A stretch of 64,000 bases of DNA, from positions 5,475,501-5,539,500 of the forward strand of contig CATNEN010000029.1 of the NCBI GenBank assembly GCA_950097015.1. The letters run 5' to 3'. Made by a program: the position numbers and the translations under genes. The notes below the pieces were generated by a model. It made no database searches. It was not told where the DNA came from and worked only from the letters and a program-made list of their open reading frames with translations. Of this stretch, positions 12,032 to 25,683 are shown piece by piece. Origin of the DNA: Macrostomum hystrix (Eukaryota > Platyhelminthes > Macrostomidae). Every line of letters starts with the position of its first letter. Positions within the stretch are counted from its first letter, which is position 1.

Positions 12032-15000
12032 TCACTTGGCTTTGCCACCGCTGCCGAACCTGCTGCCACTAGTGTTCGCTTCTCCCATCGAGTATCTGCA
12101 ATGGTGGGTAATTACGAGATGTCTTGAAGACTCCTACCTGCTGCAAATCTAATCTGATCTCACACATGAGTTCTTATCTGATCTCACACATGAGTTCTTA
12201 TCTGATCTCACACATGAGTTCTTATCTGATCTCACACATGAGTTCTTATCTGATCTCACCTGTGAATTCCAATCTGATCTCACCTGTGGATTCTATTTGT
12301 ATCTACCCCGTTATTTTTTGTCTCATGTCACTTGAGAATCATTAATCTTATCTCACCTGTCAAAAACATATCAAATTTCGATTGAGAAAATCCCAGCAAG
12401 TTACATGCTATATACAAAACATTTATCCAAAAATAAATTCTTAAACAACGAGTCATTATTTTAGGGCCGAGCTGTTCAGTATAGGGCTCGATGTGGACAA
12501 CTGATTTTACAAGCAGTTCTCATGCAACCATTCTCAAATGTGAATTAAAACCATCATGTCCGATACGTGTGGCAGGTGCCAATAATAACTATCAACAATG
12601 TGACGTCGCATTTTAGGGCAAACCTGGACTTAAAGACGAATAAAAAAATACATGAAATGCAAGCAGCAAATGCCTTGATTTTCAAGCGAGTTGTGACATT
12701 TTTACAAGACGGAAGTCGTAGAGCTTAGAACTCGAAATGGAGCTTGGAAGTGTTATTAGAAAAGGTACCTTATACTCGTAGCTCGTATTATTAACTTCTT
12801 AAAATGGCTAACAACCATATTTTACTGTGACAATTGTCTGCTGACTGCTGACAATGGCCAGCTGAATCTATTGTCTTTTGTAATTTTGCCGCGAACAGAT
12901 ATCGCTCGCAGGTCTTTGTGTTTAATAAAACATGGGACAAAGACAGACCAAAATATTCAAAGAGAATCTTGAAAGTGGAGATAGCTTAACGAAAGCTCTT
13001 TGAGAATCGGGTCCGACTGAGGAAATTAATTTACATTAATCCAGCGATTTCTCGTCGAGTGGCGAGAGCACGGTCGAAGTTGCAGACTGAAAAAAAATTG
13101 AATACGATGCTGCGAGCAACCATTTTTCCTGGGCATTCTGCGAATAATTATCCTCCTAGAAGATGTTACTAAAGTCCATTTGATGCCTCTGAAATACGAG
13201 CTACTCCCTTACCGCGAGCTGCCATCCTTGCTGCTTCCGCCGCCGCCGTTGGCGCCACCTTTTGACTTGGTCGCAGGCGCGGGCACCGAGGGAATAACGC
13301 CTTGCACTTTGTAATAGTCCAGGAACGTGCGAGCCAGATTGCGACCCAGTTTTGCGTCTGGAAACAAAATTTAACAGCCAAGTTTTGCATCGAGTTGAAC
13401 GTAAAGACCAGGTTAAATATAACTTCTGACTTTAGAGAACGCGCATGCGATTAAGAGTATCTTCGCAGAGTATGCATCAAAAGTACGCTCGCTTTCTTGA
13501 GTATGCACCGTTTCTAAAGAACGCACGTACGAGTACCTAAGTACGCACGTACCTGAGTACGCACGCACCTAAAGTACGCAAGTACCTAAGTATGCACGTA
13601 CCTAAGTATGCACGTACCTAAGTACGCACGTACCTAAGTACGCAAGTACCTGAGTAAACACGAACCGGAGTACTCATGGACCAGATAATAATGTGCCTTA
13701 CTTTCTAGAGAACGCAATTTTAAAGATTTGTAACCAAAGAACTAGTTTTCATGACCCAAGCAAATTGACTAAATAAGCTTAAAAGAGTTCACCACAACAA
13801 CTCACAGCCTTCCTCTGTGTAGGGCAGAGTGCCCCCGGAGCTGCTGGCCATGTAGCTGAAGAAAGACACTTCGAGTGTGTAGCAGAGCACGGAGTCGTCG
13901 AAGATGCCAACCAGGGCCCTGGTGTTTGAGTGGATCACAATCGACAATACCAGAACGTAGCGCATTAAAAAGCGTATTAAAAAGCAGGTAACCTACACCC
14001 AGGCCATGTGCTCATGTTGTGATTCAATGGCTCCCGTGGCCTTCTCACCTTCGCCCAGTTCCGGCCTTCACTGCGTCCCGATTAAAGTTGGTATTGGTGA
14101 GGCTGAAGTCCTCCGCATTCTGTTGGAACAGTTTTGGAAAGATGTTCTGCCTCTCTTGCTTGTCTGGATCGTCAAAGATGTTGCCGTACATGAAGCCGTT
14201 CATGAGGGTGCTGTGCGCATGAAGGTCACAGAAGAAGTCGATGTCGTAGTCCTATGTGGCAGCAAAGAGTTTTTCATCGAAGCTGTGAGGTCTATTTAAT
14301 GAGCCATCGATTATTTTGCACGCAAATGATGAGTGCGCCTATGTTACCTTGCCATTGTACATGTCAATCATGACCTTTTTGCAGGCGTAGATGGTGGGAT
14401 GGGCCCAAGGCGACGGCTCCTGCCAGTGACGGTTCAGGTCGAAGCCCATCAGGGAACAGCTGAAGTTTCGAGAAGCTAATTGACATGTAGGAAAGGAACC
14501 AGGTAAAATGGGGAAAGGAACCAGGTAAAATGGGGAAAGGAACCAGGTAAAATGGGGAAAGGAACCAGGTAAAATGGGGAAAGGAACCAGGTAAAATGGG
14601 GAAAGGAACCAAGTAAAATGGGGAAAGGAACCAGGTAAAATGGGGAAAGGAACCAAGTAAAATGGGGAAAGGAACCAGGTAAAATGGGGAAAGGAACCAA
14701 GTAAAATGGGGAAAGGAACCAAGTAAAATGGGGAAAGGAACCAAGTAAAATGGGGAAAGGAACCAGGTAAAATGGGGAAAGGAACCAGGTAAAATGGGGA
14801 AAGGAACCAGGTAAAATGGGGAAAGGAACCAGGTAAAATGGGGAAAGGAACCAGGTAAAAATTGGGAAAGGAACCAGGTAAAAATTGGGAAAGACACCAG
14901 GTAAAAATAGGGAAAGGAACCAGGTAAAATGGGGAAAGGAACCAGGTAAAAACTGGGAAAGGAACCAGGTAAAAATGGGGAAAGGAGCCTGTAAGAAACT

Positions 15001-17480
15001 GGAAGTGGAACTGGGAAACGTAAAAAATCAGGAAAGAAACTATGAAAGTAACCAGTGAATCAAGTCGGGTAAGAAGCTTGAAGAGTGTTTCAGAACCTGA
15101 TTAAGCACGGGAATTGTGACTATACGGTTAATAGTTAACCCGCACCGGTAGTTTCCCAGGTAGACACCGTCCGGGTTGAGCATGGGGATAATCTTGAACA
15201 CAAGGTAGTCGCGCAGCTGCTTGGCGATGGGATGCGAGCTGACCAGGAAGTCGATGAGGCCCTGGCACACGAAGGAGGCCGGAGTCTCGCCCGGGTGAAC
15301 CCGAGCGGTGATGAAGACCACCCGCTTCTGGGCCTCATCCGTGAGGTTGTCCGGATGGCTAATGGTGAGCAGGTCAAGCCGCCTCTGCTGCACGCTGAGT
15401 CCCAGCAGGCCCCGCTGTACATAATCGAGGCCCTTTCGCTCGATGCTATCCAAATAGGCCTGCAGGCGAGTATAGGTGTACGGATAACAATACGCGAACT
15501 GATAAACGTCGTCCTCTTTGTCGAAGCAGAAAGCGAAGCTCAATACATAGTTCTTGCGGTGCTCAGGGCAGCGGTAATAGTACACGTGCTTCGGGGGTAT
15601 CCGAACCCTGCAACGGTTTTTTCATACAGAGCTTTATTAATCAAAAGGAAGTGGGGGAGGCTGACTGGAGAATACTGTACTAAACATCATCTGTGTCTTT
15701 GGTACCGAAGTTCCAACCGCCCCATGCTGAACTATCAATTCACATTCTCTGCTGCGTAGAGCTCCATGGTTTTTACATCGGCAAAGCCGAACGGAAAGCT
15801 TGTGTGACCACTGTACTAAATGTGAAAGCCGGACACGATTTTAAAATTATCGACTGGATGCCATGAATGACTATTTATTCATTTGCAAACAATCCAAAAC
15901 TTGTAGTCCCGACCAAAAACCTGTCCTATCCGAGCAGTGCTTTGAACTAGCCGAAAACTCACCACTTTGGCCGGCTGGTAGACTTAACAACCGGGGTCAT
16001 TCCCTCCCTGTAGAGCGACTTGGTCTTACTGAAGTTCACAATTGTGAAAATCACTCTCTGAAATTGAATGCGTTAATTCATTGGTGGTAGATAAACGCCA
16101 AGTTACTCGCTTAGACTAAGTTAACAAGGGCCAAGTTACCTGATCCGCCTTGACATTTTCCACGGAGAAGTGGAACCACACCCGGTAGCGCTGGTTGCAG
16201 GTGTCTGGCCGGATGAACAGGTCGTATTCGAACTCGCTGATGTAGTCCACGCGACCGAGATTGCCGCCCTCGAAGCAGGCATCGAATATCAGGTGGCCCT
16301 TCTTCGGCTTGCCGGTGTAAGTTGGCGGTGTTACACAGAACTTGCTGACGTTGCCAACCATGCCCTCTTCGTTGGCCTCTTCATCACTATTGCCTGCTGA
16401 GTTTCAGAAAGTTTTAAGTTCATTTTACTTTGATTATATATTATTTTATAAAAAATCTTAAGTCAAAAGCACTTAAATAAAAAGTTTTAGCAACAGTAAA
16501 AAGAAAGTTGCAAGTTGTTCAACGAAAATGTATGTATAAATTACAAGCATATTTTCTCAAGTAAGTTATATATAATTATATTTATTTTTATGAGCTAGAT
16601 GCATTATATTAGGAAAGCACAATATTTGTACTATTGTATGATTGTCTATAGCACATGTAGGACAAATTACGTTTTTGATAATTATCAGTTAAAAATGGAT
16701 AATGAAATAAACTATTTTAACGGTAGAACTATCGAGGGGTGTTTCTCCCTCATGGTATAAAAACGGGCGGCAAAATGGCAAGTAGTCCTACTGTTAATAT
16801 ACAAAACAATAAAATGAAGCTGCCTTACCAAAATGAGAACAGGAGTTTTTTTGTGATAATATATCGTTTGTATTTTTGTTCCTGAACAGCATAACTAATG
16901 AAATGCTTTCCAATTATGAGTCCAAAGTATTGCAATAACAATAGTAAAAAGACAATTTGGTTGTACTTAATGTACAGCGGGTTAACAAGGAAATTTGATA
17001 AAATAATTTTTTTAATGTCAAATATAAAACAATATCGAAAAATTATTCAAACTACTGTACACGATTCCGACGGACAATTCCTAAATCGTATTTGTTTTCC
17101 TAATCCCAATCCTAAATCCTAAATTTGTTTCGAAATAAATAGTAAAGTGCTCGGCCTGGATAGGGTTTGGTCATGATTAACATAAAGTAAGCACCACTAA
17201 ATATGTCTAATAACAAAAATTTGTATTTTTAATTATGCGCAGGATATGTAAGTATAGATGCGGTGGCTTCTCAAATTACAGTTAGTCACCATTTTTTCTT
17301 GGTAGTAGTTACTTATAAGTACATACGAGCGTATTATAAGTCTTTCCGATAGGAAGAACTTATTAGTTTGACAAGTTAAGCCTTTTATTGTTAAGCTGAT
17401 ACATTTTTGTCTTCCCTGACATTACCTGAATCAATTTGGTTAAAGTCATTTGCAACTGAAGCTTGCTGCTCAAAAGCCAT
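12032..17480 (-). CDS. AGBL4: Cytosolic carboxypeptidase 6 (deglutamylase), 9 exons
   Basis: M14D metallocarboxypeptidase that removes Glu residues from polyglutamylated tubulin and other proteins. Exons: 17480-17426, 16396-16140, 16057-15963, 15607-15146, 14459-14348, 14251-14049, 13918-13806, 13357-13213 and 12095-12032. All phases agree and give 501 aa (human CCP6 is about 503). The N-domain has KKGHLIFDACFEGGNLGRVD. The catalytic domain shows the zinc motif HPGE (His240, Glu243), NPDGVYLGNYRC, DLNRHW, the third ligand in DLHAHS (about 338-340) and the catalytic Glu in TLEVSFFSY (about 411). The first exon was found by its ATG plus a phase-matched donor. The last exon is less certain: without it the frame ends at TAA 13209, four bases past a GTAAGG donor. 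The C-tail is Gly/Ser/Lys-rich. Introns 4, 7 and 8 carry minisatellites. Confidence 0.93.
12150..12290. repeat. Short tandem array, 24-bp unit, about 5 copies
   Basis: The unit is TCTCACACATGAGTTCTTATCTGA, given here by its core CACATGAGTTCTTATCTGA. Diverged copies follow (CACCTGTGAATTCC). By the exon model it lies in the last intron of CCP6. Confidence 0.85.
13505..13670. repeat. Short degenerate array, about 16-bp unit
   Basis: Repeats of GTACCTAAGTACGCAC with GTATGCAC and AAGTACC variants, about ten copies, within CCP6 intron 7 (13358-13805). Confidence 0.8.
14488..14990. repeat. Minisatellite, 22-bp unit, about 22 copies
   Basis: The unit core is GGTAAAATGGGGAAAGGAAC followed by CA, with GGTAAAAATTGGG variants at the far end. 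It is within CCP6 intron 4 (14460-15145). On the transcript strand it is pyrimidine-rich (TTCCTTTCCCCATTTTAC), resembling a string of polypyrimidine tracts upstream of the exon 5 acceptor. Confidence 0.95.
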
Positions 17481-20400
17481 GATTTATTCAAGTCTTTACA
17501 AGGCCTGGATAAAAGTGGAAGAAAATCCTATGTTGAATAGGCAGTTAAATACTGCTGATACAAATCTTAAAAGTTGTTTATTTTTTCCTGTTGGCATAAT
17601 TAACATACACGCTTGTATTTATCGGATATATTGGTTTCTAGTCTAAAATTTTTGTTAGAAGGCAAGATAATTTGTTAAAACAATATAAAACCCACGGTAT
17701 TATGAAGTCCGGAATTTCCTTTATGTAAACGCTTAATGTAAACCGTTCAGTGGATAATTACGTCATGCAAATTACGTCAGTGATTAAACTTTGCAATAAA
17801 AATATTGGCTTCGATTTTTGTGAACGTTTACAAACCTTTTGTTTGTCGACAAGCCTTGCCTAACTTGATACTTTACATAGAGTTAAACGGTGGAACGAGT
17901 ATAAAGACTGCTTTTCTGTGGACTCCTTAATGGGAATTTTAAATACGTAATAGCGCTCATTTTTCCTTTTTTTATCTATGTGAAATCGTATAAGGAACTG
18001 CAGCTGATCGGGTACATCGTGTAGTGTCATGAAGATCGTCTAAAATGGAGGCTAGAGCTAACTCATTTGAACGCGGGTTTAATCTAAAAACAACTGACCA
18101 CGAGTTGTTGATTTATAATTAGTAGGATTTTGAAGTTTTATTTACAATAAAGTGCAATAAAGTGCAATAAAGTGCGATCGGTCTGGATATCTTGGAGTTC
18201 CTAAATTTTACAAGTCTAAATTTTGAGCTGTTTATCTACGCTCGTAGTATATTTTCCGGTACGGCTCTTGCTATTCGAAAACATTAGTCTATCCATAAAT
18301 ATGATTTTTGAGCTGCCTCACCTGCTTGTAAATGTAGTCACCGAATAAGGTGACAATACAATACTCGAGACAATAAGCAATGTCTGTGTATTTCGTGGCA
18401 GTATGTATTTTTCATGTTTCTGGTTGAAAACATGCAGTCACAGAAAAATATTTCCTAATATTTTCATGAAACAATTGAAACTATACTTAATTTCAAGCAT
18501 AATTACAAGCAAAACCGTAAAGTGCTTTCGCATACTAGACGAGTATATTAGACGAAATTAAAATCACGTACACATGAATTATAAACTGTATAAAAACAAT
18601 TTTCACATTTTTTACAATCGATACGCTCACAGGAAAATATCTCGCAATATATTTATTCTGTTTACTCGTATCTACCTCTCGTATATATTTATTTTAGTGC
18701 ACTTTTAAGTTATTCGATTCTTAATTGATGCAGTTTTAGTGTAATAAATCGAATCACAATCAACGTTCACGTCGTTGAGTTTCACTATTTTGAAGCGTAC
18801 AAAGATTAATTAGGGGCAGAGCCAAGACACATCTGGCTAAATATGTGATGAGGATTTTGCTGGTCAGTGCACCCCTGTGCGCATTGCGGTGGCACTGCGA
18901 TGCTGTATATATGCCACATTCTTAATTGACTCAAACAGCAATTAATGCAGGCACTCGCAATGCAACTACAATGCAGCACGGACATTAGTTTGGTGCACTA
19001 TTAAAATCTGGATCAGTGTGAGACAACGTCTAACAGCACACTTACATTCATTATTTCTTGAAAATGATTTACTTCTTTTGCTGAATCAGAGGAACTCTAT
19101 TTAAACTCGATCAGACTAAACTCACCTGTTGGCCTGTCGGGACAATTCTTAGATTTTATATATAGCATTTTATCTGCAGCTAGGGACCGTCTTTTGCGGC
19201 AGAATATGAAACACAGACGATGTTAAGTTCTTTAGTTATTGTATCTTGCCACCTCTCCTCTCTACCGCCTGCAGTTTGGAGGCCTGTAATGCTCTAAATA
19301 ACGCTACAGCAATGCAAGTCTACCTATTGTTATTGCCAGTTGGGGTGGTAGAGGCTCACAGATCTGCAAAAAAGTGACTGATTCCGAGAGAATCGCGTCC
19401 CATAGGGCGGCACGGCTTGTGGTGGCTCTATACTATCTCTCTCTCTCTGTCTGTCTCTATGAATTCTCCGCTCTTTGTGGTACGGGGGTTACTTTAACTT
19501 GAGCGCTATAAGCCCACACAGGCCTGATTCTTGACACTCGCCAGTCGTATATCAAAACCGTATTTGACAAGCGGTGCTCAACCCCGCGCCTCTCTTTCTC
19601 TCCCTATTGACTCCGACCCTGAAGCTATAGCGATATGAGTCAGTGGCAGAACCCGCAATATTGCTGGCCATTTCAGCGGCAGCAGTGGGGAGGGGAAGGT
19701 TAGTAGTCGTGCCGGGGTGGAATAGGGGGTGGGCGGTAGAAGTGGCGGCACAGTTCTCAACTTCAGAAGCCGCCGCCGCGGCCACCGCAACAGCAGCAGC
19801 AGCAGCAGCAGTGGGTGGGAAGAGAATGGATCGGGGGGGGGGGTAAGTGGCAAGCGGCAACTGAAAAAACTTGGGCCGCTAAGAGTAGCTTGCAATATAT
19901 AATATAGTCAGCAATTGTGCAGCCGTACGGTGTGTGAGTGTGCCCTGATTAATTAGCTAATTTGCTGACTCGCTGTTTAAGACCCACAAGTGCCGCCACC
20001 CGATAGGTTGTAGCGAAGCCAGGCAAACGGAGTCAAGAGAGGCATGGGTCCAATGAAATTCTTCAATTTTATTTTCTATGCTATTGTCAGGAGCCTGAGC
20101 TGCTGCTGCTGCTGCTGCTGCTGCCGAAGGAAACACAGGCCAGGCCAGGAAATAGAGATTTATGAGCAGCAACAGCTCAGCTGAGCAAGTGTGCCCCTGT
20201 TTTGGCACCGGTATATGGCTTATAGTTTCACGCAAAAGCTCGCATTCCTTTTTACTTATAGAAACTGGACTTTTATTTTTGTCGAAGTTTACGATGGATT
20301 AAGGAAGATTGCTTTTCTAAGTTTCTAATTTTCAGCTTCTTCGGTGAGACTGCATGCGTCTTCACAACACCTTTCTTAGGCCTTAGGGGTAGGACATCTT
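17481..20400. other. Intergenic region, no gene seen; microsatellites near 19.4-20.1 kb
   Basis: 17.5-19.2 kb is AT-rich with no coding frame; it includes the CCP6 promoter side. 19.4-20.2 kb is more GC-rich, with CT/GT repeats near 19433-19456, a (CAG)n run near 19793-19811, a G-run near 19834-19843 and a (CTG)n run at 20100-20123. Apparent Ala- and Leu-rich ORFs here derive from these tracts. Confidence 0.5.
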
Positions 20401-20454
20401 TCTAGATGTCCTACCCCAGCCTCTTTATATGCTCCTACCTCTCAGTTTATCAAC

Positions 20455-20790
20455 CCCGACCTCTGAATCTACCCCCTACTACTACTGTCTACCCTACCTC
20501 TCTGTCTACCCCACCCTCTCTATCTATACCCCATCCCCTCTGTCTACCCCACCCACTCTGTCTACCCCTACCTCTCTGTCTACCCCTACCTCTCTGTCTA
20601 CCCCACCCACTCTGTCTACCCCTACCTCTCTGTCTACCCCTACCTCTCTGTCAACCCCTACCTCTCTGTCAACCCCTACCTCTCTGTCTACCCCTACCTC
20701 TCTGTCTACCCCTACCTCTCTGTCTACCCCTACCTCTCTGTCTACCCCTACCTCTCTGTCTACCCCTACCTCTCTGTCTACCTCTAGTTC
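20455..20790. repeat. Minisatellite, 18-bp unit, about 18 copies
   Basis: The unit is TACCCCTACCTCTCTGTC with CCCACC and TCAACC variants. It is strongly C/T on the plus strand. Because 18 is a multiple of 3, two clean repeat ORFs appear (CLPLPL and LSTPTS). They are not considered coding. Confidence 0.93.
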
Positions 20791-20799
20791 TCCTCTATA

Positions 20800-21710
20800 G
20801 CTGCTCCATGTTGCACGGAATGCACTACAGTTTCAGCCGAATGTGAAGGCATTGCTTTGGCAAACCAAGCGAATGTCTTATCGTCTGGTAACCAAAGCAA
20901 GGGACTGGAGCGGGATCTTAGATAGAGGTACTGGTGGCTAGTTAGCAGTCTGTTAGTGGGCTGAGACCGATAGCATTACAACAGAGGCCTGCTTCTGATA
21001 GCCAAGCTATTTCGCTCGACGATAAGATATAAAGTGCAATTTTTCAGATTTGCCGGAATAGAGATTTGCAGGCAAAGGATTTTCACGATTTGTTTCTGGC
21101 AACGAAACTCCTCTGCATCCAACATAGGCGCTGGAACAGGAGCAGGATTTACAAAACTAAAACACCAGGAGAATACTAATAATGAGCTTATAGTATTATA
21201 GTATCTTGCTTATTTCCTTACCTTCTCTTTCCATTCCCACCAATTTATTTACTCTTCCTTTCTTTCCGTTTTCGTTTCCTTCCATAGGTTGTCATAGCTA
21301 GTATTACGAGCAAATCGACAACCGTGTGACTGTGACATGACTTGCATCATTCTCACTCGGATTAGTTAACACACCAATGAGCGTATCTATTGCGCAATCT
21401 ATTTAATTATTCAATTCGCCTTTCCATGATTACTCACTATTTCACACACAATATACTAGTGCATAAGGCAATCAAATTGACTCCAATGTAATGTTAAGCC
21501 TTGAAATTAGCGCTATGCTTTGCTTTACTCATGCTTTGGCACGTAAGTAGCGTGACACGAAAATTTGCTAAGAGCTTTAGGAAAACTTTGGGAATTAGCT
21601 TCAAAAAATTAAATGAAATGGAACTAACATGCCGCAAACAGACAGTTCATACTCTCAAAACTGAAAAAATAACTCAATCAGAAGCACTTTAGAACTGTAC
21701 TTAACTTTCT
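20800..21710. other. Intergenic, no gene seen
   Basis: Unique sequence with no recognisable gene between two tandem arrays. Confidence 0.5.
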
Positions 21711-21711
21711 G

Positions 21712-24700
21712 AAATGATCCCAGTCAGGAATACGTGTCTGAAATGATCCCAGTCTGTAAGGAATACGTGTCTGAAATGATCCCAGTCTGTAAGGAATAAG
21801 TGTCTGAAATGATCCCAGTCTGACAGGAATAAGTGTCTGAAATGATCCCAGTCTGACAGGAATAAGTGTCTGAAATGATCCCAGTCTGTAAGGAATAAGT
21901 GTCTGAAATGATCCCAGTCTGACAGGAATAAGTGTCTGAAATGATCCCAGTCTGACAGGAATAAGTGTCTGAAATGATCCCAGTCTGACAGGAATAAGTG
22001 TCTGAAATGATCCCAGTCTGACAGGAATAAGTGTCTGAAATCATCCCAGTCTGGCAGGAATAAGTGTCTGAAATGATCCCAGTCTGACAGGAATAAGTGT
22101 CTGAAATGATCCCAGTCTGACAGGAATAAGTGTATGCGATGATCAAAACAGGAATAAGTGTCTGAAATGATCCCAGTCTGACAGGAATAAGTGTATGCGA
22201 TGATCAAAACAGGAATAAGTGTCTGAAATGATCCCAGTCTGACAGGAATAAGTGTCTGAAATGATCCCAGTCTGACAGGAATAAGTGTATGCGATGATCA
22301 AAACAGGAATAAGTGTCTGAAATGATCCCAGTCTGACAGGAATAAGTGTATGCGATGATCAAAACAGGAATAAGTGTCTGAAATGATCCCAGTCTGACAG
22401 GAATAAGTGTATGCGATGATCAAAACAGGAATAAGTGTCTGAAATGATCCCAGTCTGACAGGAATAAGTGTCTGAAATGATCCCAGTCTGTAAGGAATAA
22501 GTGTCTGAAATGATCACAAACAGGAATAAGTGTCTGAAATGATCCCAGTCAGGAATACGTGTCTGAAATGATCCCAGTCTGTAAGGAATAAGTGTCTGAA
22601 ATCATCCCAGTCTGGCAGGAATAAGTGTCTGAAATGATCCCAGTCTGTAAGGAATAAGTGTCTGAAATGATCCCAGTCTGTAAGGAATAAGTGTCTGAAA
22701 TCATCCCAGTCTGGCAGGAATAAGTGTCTGAAATCATCCCAGTCTGTAAGGAATAAGTGTCTGAAATGATCCCAGTCTGACAGGAATAAGTGTATGCGAT
22801 GATCAAAACAGGAATAAGTGTCTGAAATGATCCCAGTCTGACAGGAATAAGTGTATGCGATGATCAAAACAGGAATAAGTGTCTGAAATGATCCCAGTCT
22901 GACAGGAATAAGTGTCTGAAATGATCCCAGTCTGTAAGGAATAAGTGTCTGAAATGATCACAAACAGGAATAAGTGTCTGAAATGATCCCAGTCAGGAAT
23001 ACGTGTCTGAAATGATCCCAGTCTGTAAGGAATAAGTGTCTGAAATCATCCCAGTCTGGCAGGAATAAGTGTCTGAAATGATCCCAGTCTGGCAGGAATA
23101 AGTGTCTGAAATGATCCCAGTCTGTAAGGAATAAGTGTCTGAAATCATCCCAGTCTGGCAGGAATAAGTGTCTGAAATGATCCCAGTCTGGCAGGAATAA
23201 GTGTCTGAAATGATCCCAGTCTGTAAGGAATAAGTGTCTGAAATGATCCCAGTCTGACAGGAATAAGTGTCTGAAATGATCCCAGTCTGACAGGAATAAG
23301 TGTCTGAAATGATCCTAGTCTGACAGGAATAAGTGTCTGAAATGATCCCAGTCTGACAGGAATAAGTGTCTGAAATGATCCTAGTCTGACAGGAATAAGT
23401 GTCTGAAATGATCACAAACAGGAATAAGTGTCTGAAATGATCCCAGTCAGGAATACGTGTCTGAAATGATCCCAGTCTGTAAGGAATAAGTGTCTGAAAT
23501 CATCCCAGTCTGGCAGGAATAAGTGTCTGAAATGATCCCAGTCTGGCAGGAATAAGTGTCTGAAATGATCCCAGTCTGTAAGGAATAAGTGTCTGAAATC
23601 ATCCCAGTCTGGCAGGAATAAGTGTCTGAAATGATCCCAGTCTGGCAGGAATAAGTGTCTGAAATGATCCCAGTCTGTAAGGAATAAGTGTCTGAAATGA
23701 TCCCAGTCTGACAGGAATAAGTGTATGCGATGATCAAAACAGGAATAAGTGTCTGAAATGATCCCAGTCTGACAGGAATAAGTGTATGCGATGATCAAAA
23801 CAGGAATAAGTGTCTGAAATGATCCCAGTCTGACAGGAATAAGTGTCTGAAATGATCCCAGTCTGTAAGGAATAAGTGTCTGAAATGATCACAAACAGGA
23901 ATAAGTGTCTGAAATGATCCCAGTCAGGAATACGTGTCTGAAATGATCCCAGTCTGTAAGGAATAAGTGTCTGAAATCATCCCAGTCTGGCAGGAATAAG
24001 TGTCTGAAATGATCCCAGTCTGGCAGGAATAAGTGTCTGAAATGATCCCAGTCTGTAAGGAATAAGTGTCTGAAATCATCCCAGTCTGGCAGGAATAAGT
24101 GTCTGAAATGATCCCAGTCTGGCAGGAATAAGTGTCTGAAATGATCCCAGTCTGTAAGGAATAAGTGTCTGAAATGATCCCAGTCTGACAGGAATAAGTG
24201 TCTGAAATGATCCCAGTCTGACAGGAATAAGTGTCTGAAATGATCCTAGTCTGACAGGAATAAGTGTCTGAAATGATCCCAGTCTGACAGGAATAAGTGT
24301 CTGAAATGATCCTAGTCTGACAGGAATAAGTGTCTGAAATGATCCCAGTCAGGAATAAGTGTCTGAAATGATCCCAGTCTGACAGGAATAAGTGTCTGAA
24401 ATGATCCCAGTCTGTAAAAAATAAGTGTCTGCAATGATCACAAACAGGAATAAGTGTCTGAAATTATCACATTCTGTAAGGAATAAGTGTCTGAAATGAT
24501 CCCAGTCTGACAGGAATAAGTGTCTGAAATGATCCCAGTCTGACAGGAATAAGTGTCTGAAATGATCCCAGTCTGACAGGAATAAGTGTCTGAAATGATC
24601 CCAGTCAGGAATAAGTGTCTGAAATGATCCCAGTCTGTAAGGAATAAGTGTCTGAAATGATCCCAGTCTGTAAGGAATAAGTGTCTGAAATGATGCCAGT

Positions 24701-25410
24701 CAGGAATAAGTGTCTGAAATGATCCCAGTCTGACAGGAATAAGTGTCTGAAATGATCCCAGTCAGGAATAAGTGTCTGAAATGATCCCAGTCAGGAATAA
24801 GTGTCTGAAATGATCCCAGTCTGACAGGAATAAGTGTCTGAAATGATCCCAGTCTGACAGGAATAAGTGTCTACAATGATCACAAACAGGAATAAGTGTC
24901 TGAAATGATCACAAACAGGAATAAGTGTCTGAAATGATCCCAGTCTGACAGGAATAAGTGTCTGAAATGATCCCAGTCTGACAGGAATAAGTGTCTGAAA
25001 TGATCCCAGTCTGACAGGAATAAGTGTCTGAAATGATCCCAGTCTGACAGGAATAAGTGTCTGAAATGATCCCAGTCTGACAGGAATAAGTGTCTGAAAT
25101 GATCCCAGTCTGACAGGAATAAGTGTCTGAAATGATCCCAGTCTGACAGGAATAAGTGTCTACAATGATCACAAACAGGAATAAGTGTCTGAAATGATCA
25201 CAAACAGGAATAAGTGTCTGAAATGATCACAAACAGGAATAAGTGTCTGAAATGATCCCAGTCTGACAGGAATAAGTGTCTGAAATGATCCCAGTCTGAC
25301 AGGAATAAGTGTCTACAATGATCACAAACAGGAATAAGTGTCTGAAATGATCACAAACAGGAATAAGTGTCTGCAATGATCACAGTCTGACAGGAATAAG
25401 GGTCTGAAAT
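21712..25410. repeat. Large satellite-like array, 33-bp unit with higher-order blocks
   Basis: The unit core is GGAATAAGTGTCTGAAATGA followed by TCCCAGTCTGACA (33 bp). Variants have TGTAA, TGGCA or a deleted linker, and a TATGCGATGATCAAAACA form. The marker CAGTCAGGAATACGTG recurs near 21719, 22547, 22992, 23446 and 23926, giving higher-order blocks of roughly 450-480 bp between 22.5 and 24.4 kb. After 24.9 kb the units become homogeneous. This is the longest array in the window (about 3.7 kb) and lies just upstream of the p62-like gene. Confidence 0.97.
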
Positions 25411-25683
25411 AATCTCATAATGTAATCTATTTGTCAATCAGTCAATCAATATACGACTGAAGCTGTCTACAATGCGGCCCAGGCCTGTGCAAGCAGTCTT
25501 AACTTTCGTACAAGACCATTGCTGGAACTGTATGCGGGCCGACGTTCACCAAACGTTTAGGAGAGCGCAATGTCTAAAAATAGCAACAGCAGGGAATCCC
25601 CGAGTCTCTCTCACTGACGGCCTGCGGAAACGTATCACCGACGCAGCGGCAACGTAGGAGCTGCGTGGCAGCGCTGGAGGCAG

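Noticed and set aside
14006-14299. Plus-strand 97-codon ORF
   Set aside because: It is antisense to CCP6 exon 6, which carries the HAHS zinc-ligand motif.
19957-20235. Minus-strand 92-codon ORF with a hydrophobic stretch and poly-Ala
   Set aside because: The Ala run is a (CTG)n microsatellite; there is no splice or family support.
21701-25172. Minus-strand ORFs such as SDTYSCQTGII and RHLFLSDWDHF
   Set aside because: Frames of the 33-bp satellite; no start context, signal or splice support.
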